From CABMGO01 sp964574775 (lineage in GTDB: Archaea > Nanobdellota > Nanobdellia > Pacearchaeales > GW2011-AR1): a stretch of DNA of 32,034 nt. The notes under the pieces were generated by a model. The model was not told where the DNA came from, did no database searches, and was given only the letters and a program-made list of their open reading frames with translations. Shown piece after piece: positions 14,015-22,768 of this stretch. Location of the stretch: assembly GCA_964574775.1 (NCBI GenBank), contig CAZNOS010000003.1, positions 1 to 32,034 of the forward strand, read 5' to 3'. Each line of letters begins with the position of its first letter. The stretch's first letter is position 1. Both the position numbers and the translations under genes were made by a program.

Positions 14015-17000
14015 ACAATATTTTAATAAAATAATAAAAGGCGTTAGGGAAGAGTATTCTGTTGCAGAATTGGCTAGAAAAAAAGGATTAGATCCTGTTG
14101 AAAAAGTTGAAATTCCTTTAGCTATGTCGCTTGCCGAAAAGGCGGTGGGGTTGATTTCTACCGTTTATCCACAAATTGGGGGAGATATTGGAAAAAAAAT
14201 ATCTGATAAAATTTTGGAATTAGAAAAAGAATTTGGACAATTAGATATTGCAGTGAGTCTTAAAATTGCCGAAGAAATTTCAAAAGAAAGATTTTGTAAG
14301 TTTTCTTCTTTATTAGAGGCAATAGATGCCGGTATAAGAGTGGGTTTTGCATATTATACTCTAGGGGTAGTTGCTTCGCCCATAGAGGGATACACTGGCT
14401 TAACACTAGAAAAAACGAAAGAAGGAAAAGATTATTTCGTGGCTCATTTTTCTGGGCCAATCAGATCTGCCGGAACTACTGCGATGTGTGTCGTTTTAAT
14501 AATAATTGATTACTTAAGGGAATTATTTGGATATGCAAAATACGATCCAGATGAGAACGAAATAAGAAGATATGTTGCTGAAAATTATGATTATCACGAG
14601 AGGGTTGCAAATTTACAATATTTACCAACAGAAGAGGAAATTTTGTTTTTGGCTAAAAATATTCCAATACAGATAGATGGAGATCCCACGGAAGATAAAG
14701 AGGTTTCTAATTATAAGGACCTAAAAAGAGTGAAAACAAATTTTATTAGAGGGGGAATGTGTTTATGTTTTTCTGAGGGTTTAGCGCAGAAGGCACAAAA
14801 GGGATGGAGACTATTAAAGAACTCTAAAGACAAGGGGTTTCAATCTACTGGATGGGATTTTCTTCCTGATTATATAATATTACATCAAAAAAGAGAAAAA
14901 GGAACAAAGGAAACATCTGCTACATATATGAAAGATTTGGTTGCGGGTAGACCCGTTTTTGGACATCCTTCACGTTCTGGGGGTTTTAGATTTAGATATG
15001 GAAGATCTAGGGTTTCTGGGTTTTCTGCCAATGCGGTACATCCGGCCACAATGTTTATTTCTAATAGTTTTTTATCTAGTGGAGTTCAGTTAAAAACCGA
15101 GAGGCCTACTAAGGGGTGTATTGTTACTAGTTGCGATTATATTGATGGACCAATTATAAAATTAAAAAATGGTAGTGTAAAAAAAATAGAAGATTTAGAA
15201 TATGCAAAAAAGATTTACAAGGAAATTGATGAAATATTATATTTTGGAGATATTCTTTTTCCGCTGGGCGATGTGATTAATCGTAATGCGGAACTTCCTC
15301 GAGCGGGTTATGTGGAAGAGTGGTGGGGGTTGGATTTAAGTAAAAAAAGTTCTGAATTAAATATTTTCGAAGAAGTTGATGAATATAATGTTTCTTTTAA
15401 GGATGCTGTTAATTTTTCTATAAAATACAATATACCGCTTCATCCAAATTTTATTTTTTACTGGACTCAAATCTTAAGAGAGGAATTTTTTTATCTTTTA
15501 GATTGGATGCAGTGGGCACAGTGGAATGGAAAATTGATTTTGCCGTTTTCTAAGCGGGAAGAAGAAATTTTTTCAAAATCTAAGAGAGCGCTAGAACTTT
15601 TGGGTGTTGAACATGAGGTAGTTTTGGATAATGTTGTGATAAGTGATGCCGAGGTTCTGTTATTTAATTTTGGGTTAGATAGTGGCTCAAACTTCAAAAA
15701 ATCATTTGAAAAAATTATTAAAGAAAACATTGATTCTGAAAAACAAGTTTTGGAAATTATAAGTTCTCTGTGTAAATTTATTATTAAAGATAAGGCGGGA
15801 GATTTTATTGGCTCTAGAATGGGAAGGCCGGAGAAAGCCAAACTTAGAAAATTAACTGGAAGTCCGAACTGTCTTTTTCCCGTTGGAAATGAAGGCGGAA
15901 AATTTAAAAGATTAGATGAGGCGGAAAATTCAGGTTTTGTGAAATCTACTTTTCCAATTTGGTTTTGTGAAAAATGCAACAGGGAAACGATTTTGAATAG
16001 TTGCGAGATTTGTGGAGAGAACACCAAAAGACGATATTATTGTGTGCAATGTGCAGAGGTAAAGCCACATGGAGAGTGTGGGTGGCATGGAAAGTGCTTA
16101 GGATATTATAATAGAAAGGTTGAAATTAAACCGATTTTTAATTATTTTTTAAAAGATACGGATGTTGACAGGGTGTTATTAAAAAACACTAAGGGTATTA
16201 AGGGAACAAATAATGAGGGGCGTGATTTTGAGGTTATATCTAAGGGGTTGTTGAGGGCGAAGTATGGGTTAAGTGTTAATAAAGACGGCACGATAAGATA
16301 TGATGCAACAGAAATACCGATTACTCATTTTAAACCAAAAGAGGTTGGTGTGTCGGTTGAAAAATTAAGGGAGTTGGGATATGACATAGATGTTTATGAG
16401 AAAATCTTGGAATCAGAGGACCAGATTTTAACTTTGATGCCACATGATATAATACTTCCGTGTTGTCCCGAAACTAAAGATGAGAGGGCAGATGATGTTT
16501 TTCTAAATATAACCAAGTTTATTGATGATTTACTGGAAAATGTTTACAAGTTGCCAAGATATTATAATTTGAAATCAAGAGAAGATTTGGTGGGTCAGTT
16601 GGTTGTTTGTATGGCTCCACATAATTGCGGTGGTGTTGTTGGTAGAATTATTGGTTTTTGTAAATTACAAGGACTCGTTGCGAGTCCATTTATGCATGCG
16701 GCCATTAGAAGAGATTGTGATGGAGATGAGGCTTCGATTATGTTACTGATGGACGTGTTGTTAAATTTTTCTAGAAAATTTTTACCTTCACATCGTGGCG
16801 GAACTCAGGATGCACCGTTGGTTCTTAATTCTAGAATTCGTGCTGGTGAAGTAGACGACCAGATTTTAGATTTTGAAACTTGTTTTAAATATCCGTTAGA
16901 ATTATATGAGTGTGCGGATAAAAGAAAACATTCTTCTGAAATAAAAATAGAAACGGTGAAAAGCTTGTTAAAAAGAGATGAGGATCCGTTTATTAAAATG

Positions 17001-17456
17001 GGATTCACGCATAATATAACAGATTTTAATGCGGGCGTAATAAATTCGTCTTATAAGGTTTTACCCACAATGAAGGAAAAGGTGGCGGCGCAGATGGATT
17101 TGGTTGATAAGTTAAGGTCGGTTGATAGTTCGGATGTGGCTCGATTGATTATAGAGAGGCATTTTATTAGAGATATTAGGGGAAATCTTAGAAAATTTTC
17201 GCATCAGCAGTTTAGATGCTCTAGTTGTAATGAGAAGTTTAGAAGACCACCATTAATCGGAGTGTGCACTAAGTGTGGCGGAAAAATTATATTTACCATT
17301 TCTCAAGGTAGTATAAGAAAATATTTAGAGGAGGCTATTTCTATGGCTAATAAATATAATATTCCTAGTTATACGAAGGAGTCTTTGGATTTGGCAAAAT
17401 CATATATAGAAAGTATTTTTGGAAAAGAGGAAAAACAAGAAAAATTGGGAATGTAG
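14001..17456 (+). CDS. polC: D-family DNA polymerase large subunit (DP2), catalytic
   Basis: The 1151-residue protein is the catalytic subunit of archaeal PolD, with a two-barrel active site related to multi-subunit RNA polymerases. RRDCDGDE at 903-910 carries the catalytic aspartates (Asp905, 907, 909 region). Zinc-binding sites are visible at about 653-700 (CEKCNRE, CEICGE, YCVQCAE, HGKC) and near the C-terminus (CSSCNEKF, CTKCGG). The frame is continuous with no intein, although inteins are common in DP2. The end (KEEKQEKLGM) lacks an obvious PCNA-binding PIP box. It overlaps DP1 by 14 bp and ends the orc1-DP1-DP2 unit. Confidence 0.95.
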   Translation: MTANEQYFNKIIKGVREEYSVAELARKKGLDPVEKVEIPLAMSLAEKAVGLISTVYPQIGGDIGKKISDKILELEKEFGQLDIAVSLKIAEEISKERFCKFSSLLEAIDAGIRVGFAYYTLGVVASPIEGYTGLTLEKTKEGKDYFVAHFSGPIRSAGTTAMCVVLIIIDYLRELFGYAKYDPDENEIRRYVAENYDYHERVANLQYLPTEEEILFLAKNIPIQIDGDPTEDKEVSNYKDLKRVKTNFIRGGMCLCFSEGLAQKAQKGWRLLKNSKDKGFQSTGWDFLPDYIILHQKREKGTKETSATYMKDLVAGRPVFGHPSRSGGFRFRYGRSRVSGFSANAVHPATMFISNSFLSSGVQLKTERPTKGCIVTSCDYIDGPIIKLKNGSVKKIEDLEYAKKIYKEIDEILYFGDILFPLGDVINRNAELPRAGYVEEWWGLDLSKKSSELNIFEEVDEYNVSFKDAVNFSIKYNIPLHPNFIFYWTQILREEFFYLLDWMQWAQWNGKLILPFSKREEEIFSKSKRALELLGVEHEVVLDNVVISDAEVLLFNFGLDSGSNFKKSFEKIIKENIDSEKQVLEIISSLCKFIIKDKAGDFIGSRMGRPEKAKLRKLTGSPNCLFPVGNEGGKFKRLDEAENSGFVKSTFPIWFCEKCNRETILNSCEICGENTKRRYYCVQCAEVKPHGECGWHGKCLGYYNRKVEIKPIFNYFLKDTDVDRVLLKNTKGIKGTNNEGRDFEVISKGLLRAKYGLSVNKDGTIRYDATEIPITHFKPKEVGVSVEKLRELGYDIDVYEKILESEDQILTLMPHDIILPCCPETKDERADDVFLNITKFIDDLLENVYKLPRYYNLKSREDLVGQLVVCMAPHNCGGVVGRIIGFCKLQGLVASPFMHAAIRRDCDGDEASIMLLMDVLLNFSRKFLPSHRGGTQDAPLVLNSRIRAGEVDDQILDFETCFKYPLELYECADKRKHSSEIKIETVKSLLKRDEDPFIKMGFTHNITDFNAGVINSSYKVLPTMKEKVAAQMDLVDKLRSVDSSDVARLIIERHFIRDIRGNLRKFSHQQFRCSSCNEKFRRPPLIGVCTKCGGKIIFTISQGSIRKYLEEAISMANKYNIPSYTKESLDLAKSYIESIFGKEEKQEKLGM

Positions 17457-17568
17457 GGCGGGTGACGGAATTTATAAATTGGCGAGGCCGGAGGTGGCAG
17501 TCAGTATTCTCCACAATAAATAAAGAGGGCGCGATAAATTTATAAGTTATAGAGAACCACCCTTCTTC
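17457..17568 (+). other. GC-richer spacer with two TATA boxes
   Basis: TTTATAAATT near 17470-17479 is followed by a GC-rich stretch (about 17483-17505, GGCGAGGCCGGAGGTGGCAG) that stands out from the AT-rich surroundings. A second TATA, ATTTATAAG near 17538-17546, serves the gene at 17569. The first TATA has no gene of its own, so a short non-coding RNA is possible, but no known RNA family was recognised. Confidence 0.3.
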
Positions 17569-17898
17569 ATGAAGAAACAAATACCTCAATTAATGCAAAA
17601 TACGGGCATTTCGGCAGACTATCGAAATCAATATTGTTGGATGTTTGTTTTGTTTAGTTCAGTATTTAGTCCTGAAGAGCGAAATGAGACAATTTTAAAA
17701 ATGTCTGCTGAAAAATATTTTAAGAGATATGAAGAATGGTTCGATTCTTCGGTTTATGAGATTGATTTTACAAATCCTAGAATAGATTTATTGAATCAAA
17801 TCGCGGATTATATTAATTTGAGAAGGCAACAGAAGAAATTAGATGTAGAAGAACTTGTAGCTCTTGCTGAAAGTGCCCACGATTTGATTCTGCAATAA
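17569..17898 (+). CDS. hypothetical helical protein, 109 aa
   Basis: No family is recognised. The product is almost wholly helical by pattern (LDVEELVALAESAHDLIL at the C-terminus), soluble, with aromatic-rich middle sections (YRNQYCWMFVLFSSVF, YEEWFDSSVYEIDF). The start is supported by a TATA box 26-27 bp upstream, consistent with leaderless expression. It lies between the PolD genes and dnaE, all on the plus strand, but has its own promoter and a hairpin terminator, so the position alone does not imply a replication role. Confidence 0.6.
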   Translation: MKKQIPQLMQNTGISADYRNQYCWMFVLFSSVFSPEERNETILKMSAEKYFKRYEEWFDSSVYEIDFTNPRIDLLNQIADYINLRRQQKKLDVEELVALAESAHDLILQ

Positions 17899-17926
17899 GT
17901 CGAATTGGATGAGGGAGAACCCATCA

Positions 17927-17956
17927 CTTTCTTAGGTGGGAAGAAAGCTAAGTTTT
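17927..17956 (+). terminator. stem-loop with T-run after the 109-aa gene
   Basis: CTTTCTT (17927-17933), a 7-base loop AGGTGGG and AAGAAAG (17941-17947) are followed by CTAAGTTTTT. It lies 29 bp after the stop codon. Confidence 0.5.
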
Positions 17957-18102
17957 TCGAATTGAGCCCAATCGTCTTTAAACGAACTTCTCGAACTTTT
18001 AGCACCCCAATCCCCCTAATTTGACACTTTCAAGCTTATGACCTTAGGAATTTTTGTAATCTTCACTATGTATTTCATTACCACCTTAAGATGATAAGAT
18101 AT

Positions 18103-18112
18103 AGTTATAAAG
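18103..18112 (+). promoter_or_regulatory. archaeal TATA box for dnaE
   Basis: AGTTATAAAG is centred about 26 bp above the dnaE ATG at 18133, with no Shine-Dalgarno sequence between. The bacterial-type gene thus appears to use an archaeal, leaderless promoter. Confidence 0.6.
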
Positions 18113-18132
18113 AAAAGAGTTTGTGCTGAAAC

Positions 18133-21100
18133 ATGGCATTTACTCACCTTCATTTACATACGGAGTATAGTCTTCTTGATGGAGCTACGAAGGTTGAGAA
18201 ATTATTTGATCATATAAAGAGTTTGGGTATGGATTCGGTCGCCATTACAGAGCACGGTAATATGGGTGCAATTATTAAAAAGTTTCAATTGGCGAAGAAG
18301 GCGGGAGTAAAATTAATTTTTGGATTTGAGGCGTATATAACAGAAAATATGTTGAAAAAAGAAAAGGGCGGAAAGGATTATCACCTTATTTTATTAGCTA
18401 AGGATTTAGTTGGATATCAAAATTTAATTAAGTTGGTTTCGATTGCAAATGGTGAGGGTTTTTATTATAGACCCAGAATTGATCGCGGGGTTTTGAAAAA
18501 ATATTCTGAGGGAATTATTTGTATGAGTGCGTGTATCGCGAATGATATTTCTAGGGCGGCGATGGATAGTAAATTTGAAGATGCGGAAAAAATATTAGAA
18601 TCTTACTTAGAAATATTTGGAAAAGAAAATTTTTATTTAGAAGTTCAAAATCATGGGATACCGGAAGAAGAGGTGGTTAGGAGATTTTATAAAAAAATGG
18701 CTGAGAAACACGATCTTAAAATTGTTGCTACAACAGATAGCCATTATTTAAAAAAAGAAGATAAGCATGCGCATGAAATTATGTTGGCAATTCAAACGAA
18801 TGCGTTAATGAGTGATCCGAATAGAATGATGTTTAGTGGAGATGGTTATTATGTTATGGGAGAGGAAGAAGTTAGAGCGCTTTTTCCAGATAATCCAGAG
18901 TACGTCGATATAACAAGGGAGATTTCAGACAGGTGTAATGTGGATTTAAAAATTGGTCAAACTATTTTTCCAGAGTTTGAGGTTCCGGACGGAATGAGCC
19001 ATAGAGATCATTTGTATAAATTATGTAAAGAGGGACTTGATGAAAAGTATGGCGGTAAGCCAAATTATAAAGAGGCGTTTGAAAGAATGGAATTTGAGCT
19101 TTCCGTGATTAATAAGATGGGTTTTGAGACTTATTTTTTAATTGTGGCAGATTTCATTCGAGATGCAAAAAAACATTGTCAGGTTGGTCCGGGTCGTGGT
19201 TCTGGGGCGGGTTCTATTGTGGCATATTGTTTAGGAATTACACAATTGGAGCCGTTGGGTTTGGGTTTGTTATTTGAGAGGTTTTTGAATCCAGATAGGG
19301 TTTCATTGCCGGATTTTGATATAGATTTTGGAAATAAGGAAGTCGTTCTCGATTACGTTAGAAAAAAATATGGTGCAGACAAGGTTGCGATGATTGGGAC
19401 GTTTGGGACGATGGGTGCTAAGGCGGTTTTAAAAGATGTTATGAGAACTTTTAAGGTGCCGTTTGATGAGGCAAATGCGATTACCAAATTAGTTGATAGC
19501 GAAACAATACAGGAGTCATTAGATGCTAAAGATGCAAAAGGTCACCTAACTCCAGAGGCGTCTAAGTTGAGAGAGTATGCTGAAAAATATGAAGAAATTT
19601 TTAAGGCAGCTAGAACTCTAGAGGGATGTGTTAGGCATAAGGGGGTTCATGCGTGTGGTGTTGTATGGGGACAAAAGGGAATTACGGAATATATTCCAAC
19701 TTATTCTAGGGACGGAGATATTGTTACACAGGTTGAGGGTCCAGATATCGAGGCATATGGCTTGGTTAAGTTTGATTTTCTTGGATTGGAGACGTTGAAT
19801 ATAATTAAAAAAGTTTTAGATGTAATTGGGAAAGATGATAAGTGGTTAGAAAATATTCCACTAGATGATGATGTGGTTTATGAGATGTTAAGGAAAAGTG
19901 AAAGTATTGGCGTGTTTCAAATTGAAAGCGAGGGAATGAGGAAAACCCTCTCGTTAGTTCAACCGACGTGTTTTGATGATATTATTGCGATTGTCGCGCT
20001 ATATAGACCGGGACCAATGCAATATTTAGAGGTTTATGCAAATAGAAAGCACGGAAGGGAAACGGTCGAATATCCTCATGAAAGAAGTAGGGATATTTTG
20101 GGGCCGACGTATGGAATTATGGTTTATCAGGAACAAGTTATGCAATTAGCGAGAGAGCTTGCAAATTTTACAAGAGGTGAATCTGATACATTAAGAAAAG
20201 CAATCGGAAAGAAAAAACTGGATTTAATGATGCAGATGGAAAAGAAATTCAAAGATGGATGTTTAAATCATTCTGGTATGGACGAGAGAGATATAAATAA
20301 ATTATGGGACGATATTGTTAAATTTGCTTCGTACTCTTTTAATAAAAGTCACGCCGCGGCTTATGCATTAATTTCTTATAGGACGGCATATTTGAAGGCG
20401 TATTATCCTGCGGAATTTTATGCAGCTACAATTTCTTCTTCTGTTAGTGACCCAGATAAGTTAAGCTTCTATTTGAATGCCGCAAGAGAGGAGGGGATTA
20501 GAATTTTGCCGCCAGATATTAATAGATCTCAGGAAAGTTTTAGTGTGGAAAAAATCGATGGAGAAAAGGTTATTCGTGTTGGGCTGTTCGGAATTAAAAA
20601 CATTGGAGATGAGGCACTTAAGAGCATTATGCAAAATAGACCATATAAAAATTATCAAGATTTTGTAAATAAGGTAGATTTGTCTAAGGTAAATAAAAGA
20701 GTTTGTCATAATTTAATTTCTGTCGGGTGTTTTGATGATTTGGGCGTGAACCGTTCTAGTTTGTTAGCGATATATGAAAAAATAGCAAAAGAAAAAGATA
20801 AAAAAGAATCACAGAAAACTTTATTCGGAGGAATTGCTAACGTCGTTCAATATCCGGACTTACCACAGATGCCGTTAAAACATAGACTCGAAGTAGAGCA
20901 GGAGCTTTTGGGGGTGTGTGTTTCCGGACATCCGGTGGATGTTTATGCAGAATCTAAATCAAAATTCTTTTTATCGTATAATAAATTACAAGAGGATATT
21001 GAGACAGATGTTTTTGGTTTAGTGAAAAGATTTAGTCAGATTAGAACTAGTGGTGGAGACAATATGGCGTTTATGAATATACATAATAAAGAAGGAGATT

Positions 21101-21264
21101 TGAGAGTTACCGTTTTTCCTAGCGTGTTTAAAGATTGTGTCGAGGGAAAAAATATTAAAGAGGGTGTTGGGTTAAGAATTACTGGGAGTTTTGTGAAAAA
21201 TAAAGAGTACGGCGACGCGTTTATTGCGAAGAAGATTGGTGTTTGTAAACCATTGGAGTTTTAG
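18133..21264 (+). CDS. dnaE: bacterial-type DNA polymerase III alpha subunit (C family)
   Basis: The 1043-residue protein is a DnaE1-type polymerase. The PHP domain (1-270) has HLHLHTEYS, D16, ITEHGN (38-43), SACIA and TTDSHYL, so its metal ligands look intact and a PHP 3'-5' exonuclease is plausible. The palm has GPGRGSGAGS, PDFDIDF with Asp396 and Asp398, and KFDFLGLET with Asp548. The fingers, helix-hairpin-helix and a C-terminal OB-fold follow. The protein ends after the OB-fold, about 100 residues shorter than E. coli DnaE, so the tau-binding domain is missing. QKTLFG (894-899) looks like a bacterial beta-clamp motif and not an archaeal PIP box. Codon use and AT content match its neighbours. 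C-family polymerases are bacterial; its place beside PolD suggests old transfer and domestication. Confidence 0.95.
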   Translation: MAFTHLHLHTEYSLLDGATKVEKLFDHIKSLGMDSVAITEHGNMGAIIKKFQLAKKAGVKLIFGFEAYITENMLKKEKGGKDYHLILLAKDLVGYQNLIKLVSIANGEGFYYRPRIDRGVLKKYSEGIICMSACIANDISRAAMDSKFEDAEKILESYLEIFGKENFYLEVQNHGIPEEEVVRRFYKKMAEKHDLKIVATTDSHYLKKEDKHAHEIMLAIQTNALMSDPNRMMFSGDGYYVMGEEEVRALFPDNPEYVDITREISDRCNVDLKIGQTIFPEFEVPDGMSHRDHLYKLCKEGLDEKYGGKPNYKEAFERMEFELSVINKMGFETYFLIVADFIRDAKKHCQVGPGRGSGAGSIVAYCLGITQLEPLGLGLLFERFLNPDRVSLPDFDIDFGNKEVVLDYVRKKYGADKVAMIGTFGTMGAKAVLKDVMRTFKVPFDEANAITKLVDSETIQESLDAKDAKGHLTPEASKLREYAEKYEEIFKAARTLEGCVRHKGVHACGVVWGQKGITEYIPTYSRDGDIVTQVEGPDIEAYGLVKFDFLGLETLNIIKKVLDVIGKDDKWLENIPLDDDVVYEMLRKSESIGVFQIESEGMRKTLSLVQPTCFDDIIAIVALYRPGPMQYLEVYANRKHGRETVEYPHERSRDILGPTYGIMVYQEQVMQLARELANFTRGESDTLRKAIGKKKLDLMMQMEKKFKDGCLNHSGMDERDINKLWDDIVKFASYSFNKSHAAAYALISYRTAYLKAYYPAEFYAATISSSVSDPDKLSFYLNAAREEGIRILPPDINRSQESFSVEKIDGEKVIRVGLFGIKNIGDEALKSIMQNRPYKNYQDFVNKVDLSKVNKRVCHNLISVGCFDDLGVNRSSLLAIYEKIAKEKDKKESQKTLFGGIANVVQYPDLPQMPLKHRLEVEQELLGVCVSGHPVDVYAESKSKFFLSYNKLQEDIETDVFGLVKRFSQIRTSGGDNMAFMNIHNKEGDLRVTVFPSVFKDCVEGKNIKEGVGLRITGSFVKNKEYGDAFIAKKIGVCKPLEF

Positions 21265-21283
21265 AATTACATTTATGAATTTA

Positions 21284-21312
21284 GTTCCCTAAAGAATAAA
21301 GGAAAAAACAAA
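21284..21312 (-). terminator. weak stem-loop after the three-gene operon
   Basis: On the minus strand TTCCTTTATTCTTTAGGGAA lies just after the stop of the 164-aa gene; the stem is TTCC/GGAA with a bulge. It is the third copy of the hairpins at 21959-21978 and 22735-22755, and may also serve dnaE from the other side. Confidence 0.4.
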
Positions 21313-21329
21313 AAATTGTTTATTCGGAT

Positions 21330-21824
21330 TTAGTCCAGATGATGACATACTGGTCTCTCTATATCTAGATAGCCCAATAGTCCACTTTTATTTTCACCGG
21401 AGTGGTTTAATTCTTCTGCTACGGCACTGCAAAGTTCTCTAAATTCTGTAGTAGTTAGTGGTCTTTTTGCGACCATAGCTAGCCCTTCAGCTCTTTCCAT
21501 TGTATTACGATTTAATGAGCCCGGATAGAACCCCGTTGTTTCTTGTGTTAAATTTATGAAATCATAGGGCATATGAAATCCTTCTCCGCGTTCAAAAAAT
21601 AAGTTTCCTCCTTTTATTTCTCTAGCTAGTGCGGTTAGTGAGATGTTGTCGTAAGCAACTTTTGGTTTTTCGATAGAAATTCCCCAATCGGTTAACGGTT
21701 CATATACAATACCGTTATCGGTGACACCCCTGGTTTGGCGGACGGGTATTCCATTAATACTGGTCACTTTGTAGACTTGTGCTACATGAGATTCCTCGAT
21801 GTCTGCGTCTTTAAGTGTATTCAT
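21330..21824 (-). CDS. hypothetical protein, third large gene of the leader-peptide operon, 164 aa
   Basis: No family is recognised. The protein is soluble, beta-rich at the start (AQVYKVTSINGIPVRQTRG) and helical at the end (TTTEFRELCSAVAEELNHSG). It has no signal peptide. Its ATG is one base after the stop of a 29-codon ORF whose end encodes the Shine-Dalgarno GGAGG, so its translation should depend on that small ORF being read or at least on the same ribosome. It is the last gene of the operon and is convergent with dnaE. Nothing links it to replication beyond position. Confidence 0.65.
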   Translation of the reverse strand: MNTLKDADIEESHVAQVYKVTSINGIPVRQTRGVTDNGIVYEPLTDWGISIEKPKVAYDNISLTALAREIKGGNLFFERGEGFHMPYDFINLTQETTGFYPGSLNRNTMERAEGLAMVAKRPLTTTEFRELCSAVAEELNHSGENKSGLLGYLDIERPVCHHLD

Positions 21825-21825
21825 T

Positions 21826-21915
21826 TTATTTATTACCTCCTTTCAGTTCTTCAGTTTTATTTTGAGTTATGACTGATTGGCTTTCTCTTTCAATTTTATT
21901 TTGTATTTTTTGCAT
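21826..21915 (-). CDS. 29-residue leader/small protein, paralogue of the one at 22608
   Basis: A 30-codon frame (MQKIQNKIERESQSVITQNK, then TEELKGGNK and stop) is the same length as the ORF at 22608-22697 and aligns with it without gaps, sharing ESQSV at 11-15, TQ at 17-18 and KGG at 25-27. The codons for Lys-Gly-Gly are the Shine-Dalgarno AAAGGAGGT of the next gene, and the stop TAA is one base from its ATG. A longer in-frame start at 22041 would overlap the upstream gene and is not favoured. It may be a coupling leader or a functional microprotein. Confidence 0.6.
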   Translation of the reverse strand: MQKIQNKIERESQSVITQNKTEELKGGNK

Positions 21916-21958
21916 TATTTTTGTTTTTGTGTTTTGTTTATTTCTTTCTTTTTCAAAA

Positions 21959-21978
21959 TTCCTTAAAAAATAAAGGAA
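21959..21978 (-). terminator. stem-loop after the 201-aa gene
   Basis: On the minus strand TTCCTT, an eight-base T-rich loop and AAGGAA make a six-base-pair stem, about 22 bp after the stop of the 201-aa gene and before the next small ORF. It may weaken read-through or protect the 3' end. Confidence 0.5.
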
Positions 21979-22000
21979 AAATAAAATTTGTTTATTAAAA

Positions 22001-22606
22001 TCAGCTGTAGTACGGATTTCTGTTCTGCTCATATAACTCATTAATTTCTTTTAGAGTTAGAAATCCTGCTGCTAACCCTGCAAGGGCAAATATAAATATC
22101 TTGTTTCCATAAATTTCCCTTTTTCTTTCTATTTGTACATTTGTTTGTACTGCAGGTTGTACTTTTGTTACCGTACACGTTAAGTATCCAGGAGTAGCTT
22201 TTGTTAGTTCTACCTTTGATTCAAAATCACTATTGTTATGGAATGTCCTTCCCTTAATTATAGGATTAGCTTCTGCGTTTTTCCTGTAATAGTTTTCAAA
22301 AGAAGACGCTTCTATATACCCCCTTTGGAATCCTCCTACAACATATGTTTGATCATCTTTCATTCCTCTATAAAAGTTATAGGTGGTAGGTATTCTTTCT
22401 CCAACTGGAACTGTTTCACTTGTTGTAACTCTTTCTAAGGAACCGCGGTTTGTAAAGTAGCCCTTATTTTCTCGGTATGTTCGATTATATCCGCTAACGT
22501 TTAAAGAACAACCCCTCATGCTTCCCATCAGGACCCCTATTGAAATGGCAAGAGGAATCGCTTGTCTGATTTTCTCTTTTATTTCTAATTTTGTATATGC
22601 TTCCAT
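22001..22606 (-). CDS. hypothetical membrane protein with two terminal helices, 201 aa
   Basis: No family is recognised. A hydrophobic segment near the N-terminus (about residues 16-32, AIPLAISIGVLMGSM) and another near the C-terminus (about 169-185, IFIFALAGLAAGFLTL) bracket a polar, Tyr/Asn/Thr-rich middle of about 130 residues that would lie on one side of the membrane. The topology recalls surface or secreted-domain proteins anchored at both ends. Its ATG lies one base after the stop of a 29-codon ORF ending in KGGLK, whose codons supply GGAGG. It is the second large gene of the three-gene operon. Confidence 0.65.
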   Translation of the reverse strand: MEAYTKLEIKEKIRQAIPLAISIGVLMGSMRGCSLNVSGYNRTYRENKGYFTNRGSLERVTTSETVPVGERIPTTYNFYRGMKDDQTYVVGGFQRGYIEASSFENYYRKNAEANPIIKGRTFHNNSDFESKVELTKATPGYLTCTVTKVQPAVQTNVQIERKREIYGNKIFIFALAGLAAGFLTLKEINELYEQNRNPYYS

Positions 22607-22607
22607 T

Positions 22608-22697
22608 TTATTTCAAACCTCCTTTCATCACTTCATTTTTAATTTGAGTTGTGACTGATTGGCTTTCATTTGCGGTTTTTTTGTTTTTTGTTTCCAT
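22608..22697 (-). CDS. 29-residue leader/small protein, paralogue of the one at 21826
   Basis: A 30-codon frame (METKNKKTANESQSVTTQIK, then NEVMKGGLK and stop) aligns end to end with the ORF at 21826-21915. Flanking DNA is also alike: the A-rich tract before the ATG, the hairpin before that, and the GGAGG-to-ATG spacing. The stop TAA is followed by A and then the ATG of the 201-aa gene. The peptide is polar, without membrane segment. Confidence 0.6.
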   Translation of the reverse strand: METKNKKTANESQSVTTQIKNEVMKGGLK

Positions 22698-22734
22698 TTT
22701 TTTTGTTTTTTGTTTAGTCTCTTTCTCTTTCAAA

Positions 22735-22755
22735 ATTTCCTAAAAAATAAAGGAA
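22735..22755 (-). terminator. stem-loop after the 134-aa gene
   Basis: On the minus strand TTTCCT, a T-rich loop and AGGAAA form a stem that matches the one after the 201-aa gene almost base for base. It lies about 15 bp after the stop codon. Confidence 0.5.
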
Positions 22756-22768
22756 AAATAAAAAATTA

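Noticed and set aside
15491..16027. 178-codon antisense frame within DP2
   Set aside because: It is a shadow of a well-conserved polymerase region including a zinc site, and has no promoter.
18003..18020. CCCCAATCCCCC before dnaE as an origin box
   Set aside because: Two C-runs without the GGAAAC half; too weak to call.
21916..22041. Longer 71-residue version of the small ORF at 21826
   Set aside because: It would overlap the 201-aa gene, whereas starting at 21915 gives a 29-mer that matches its paralogue exactly in length.
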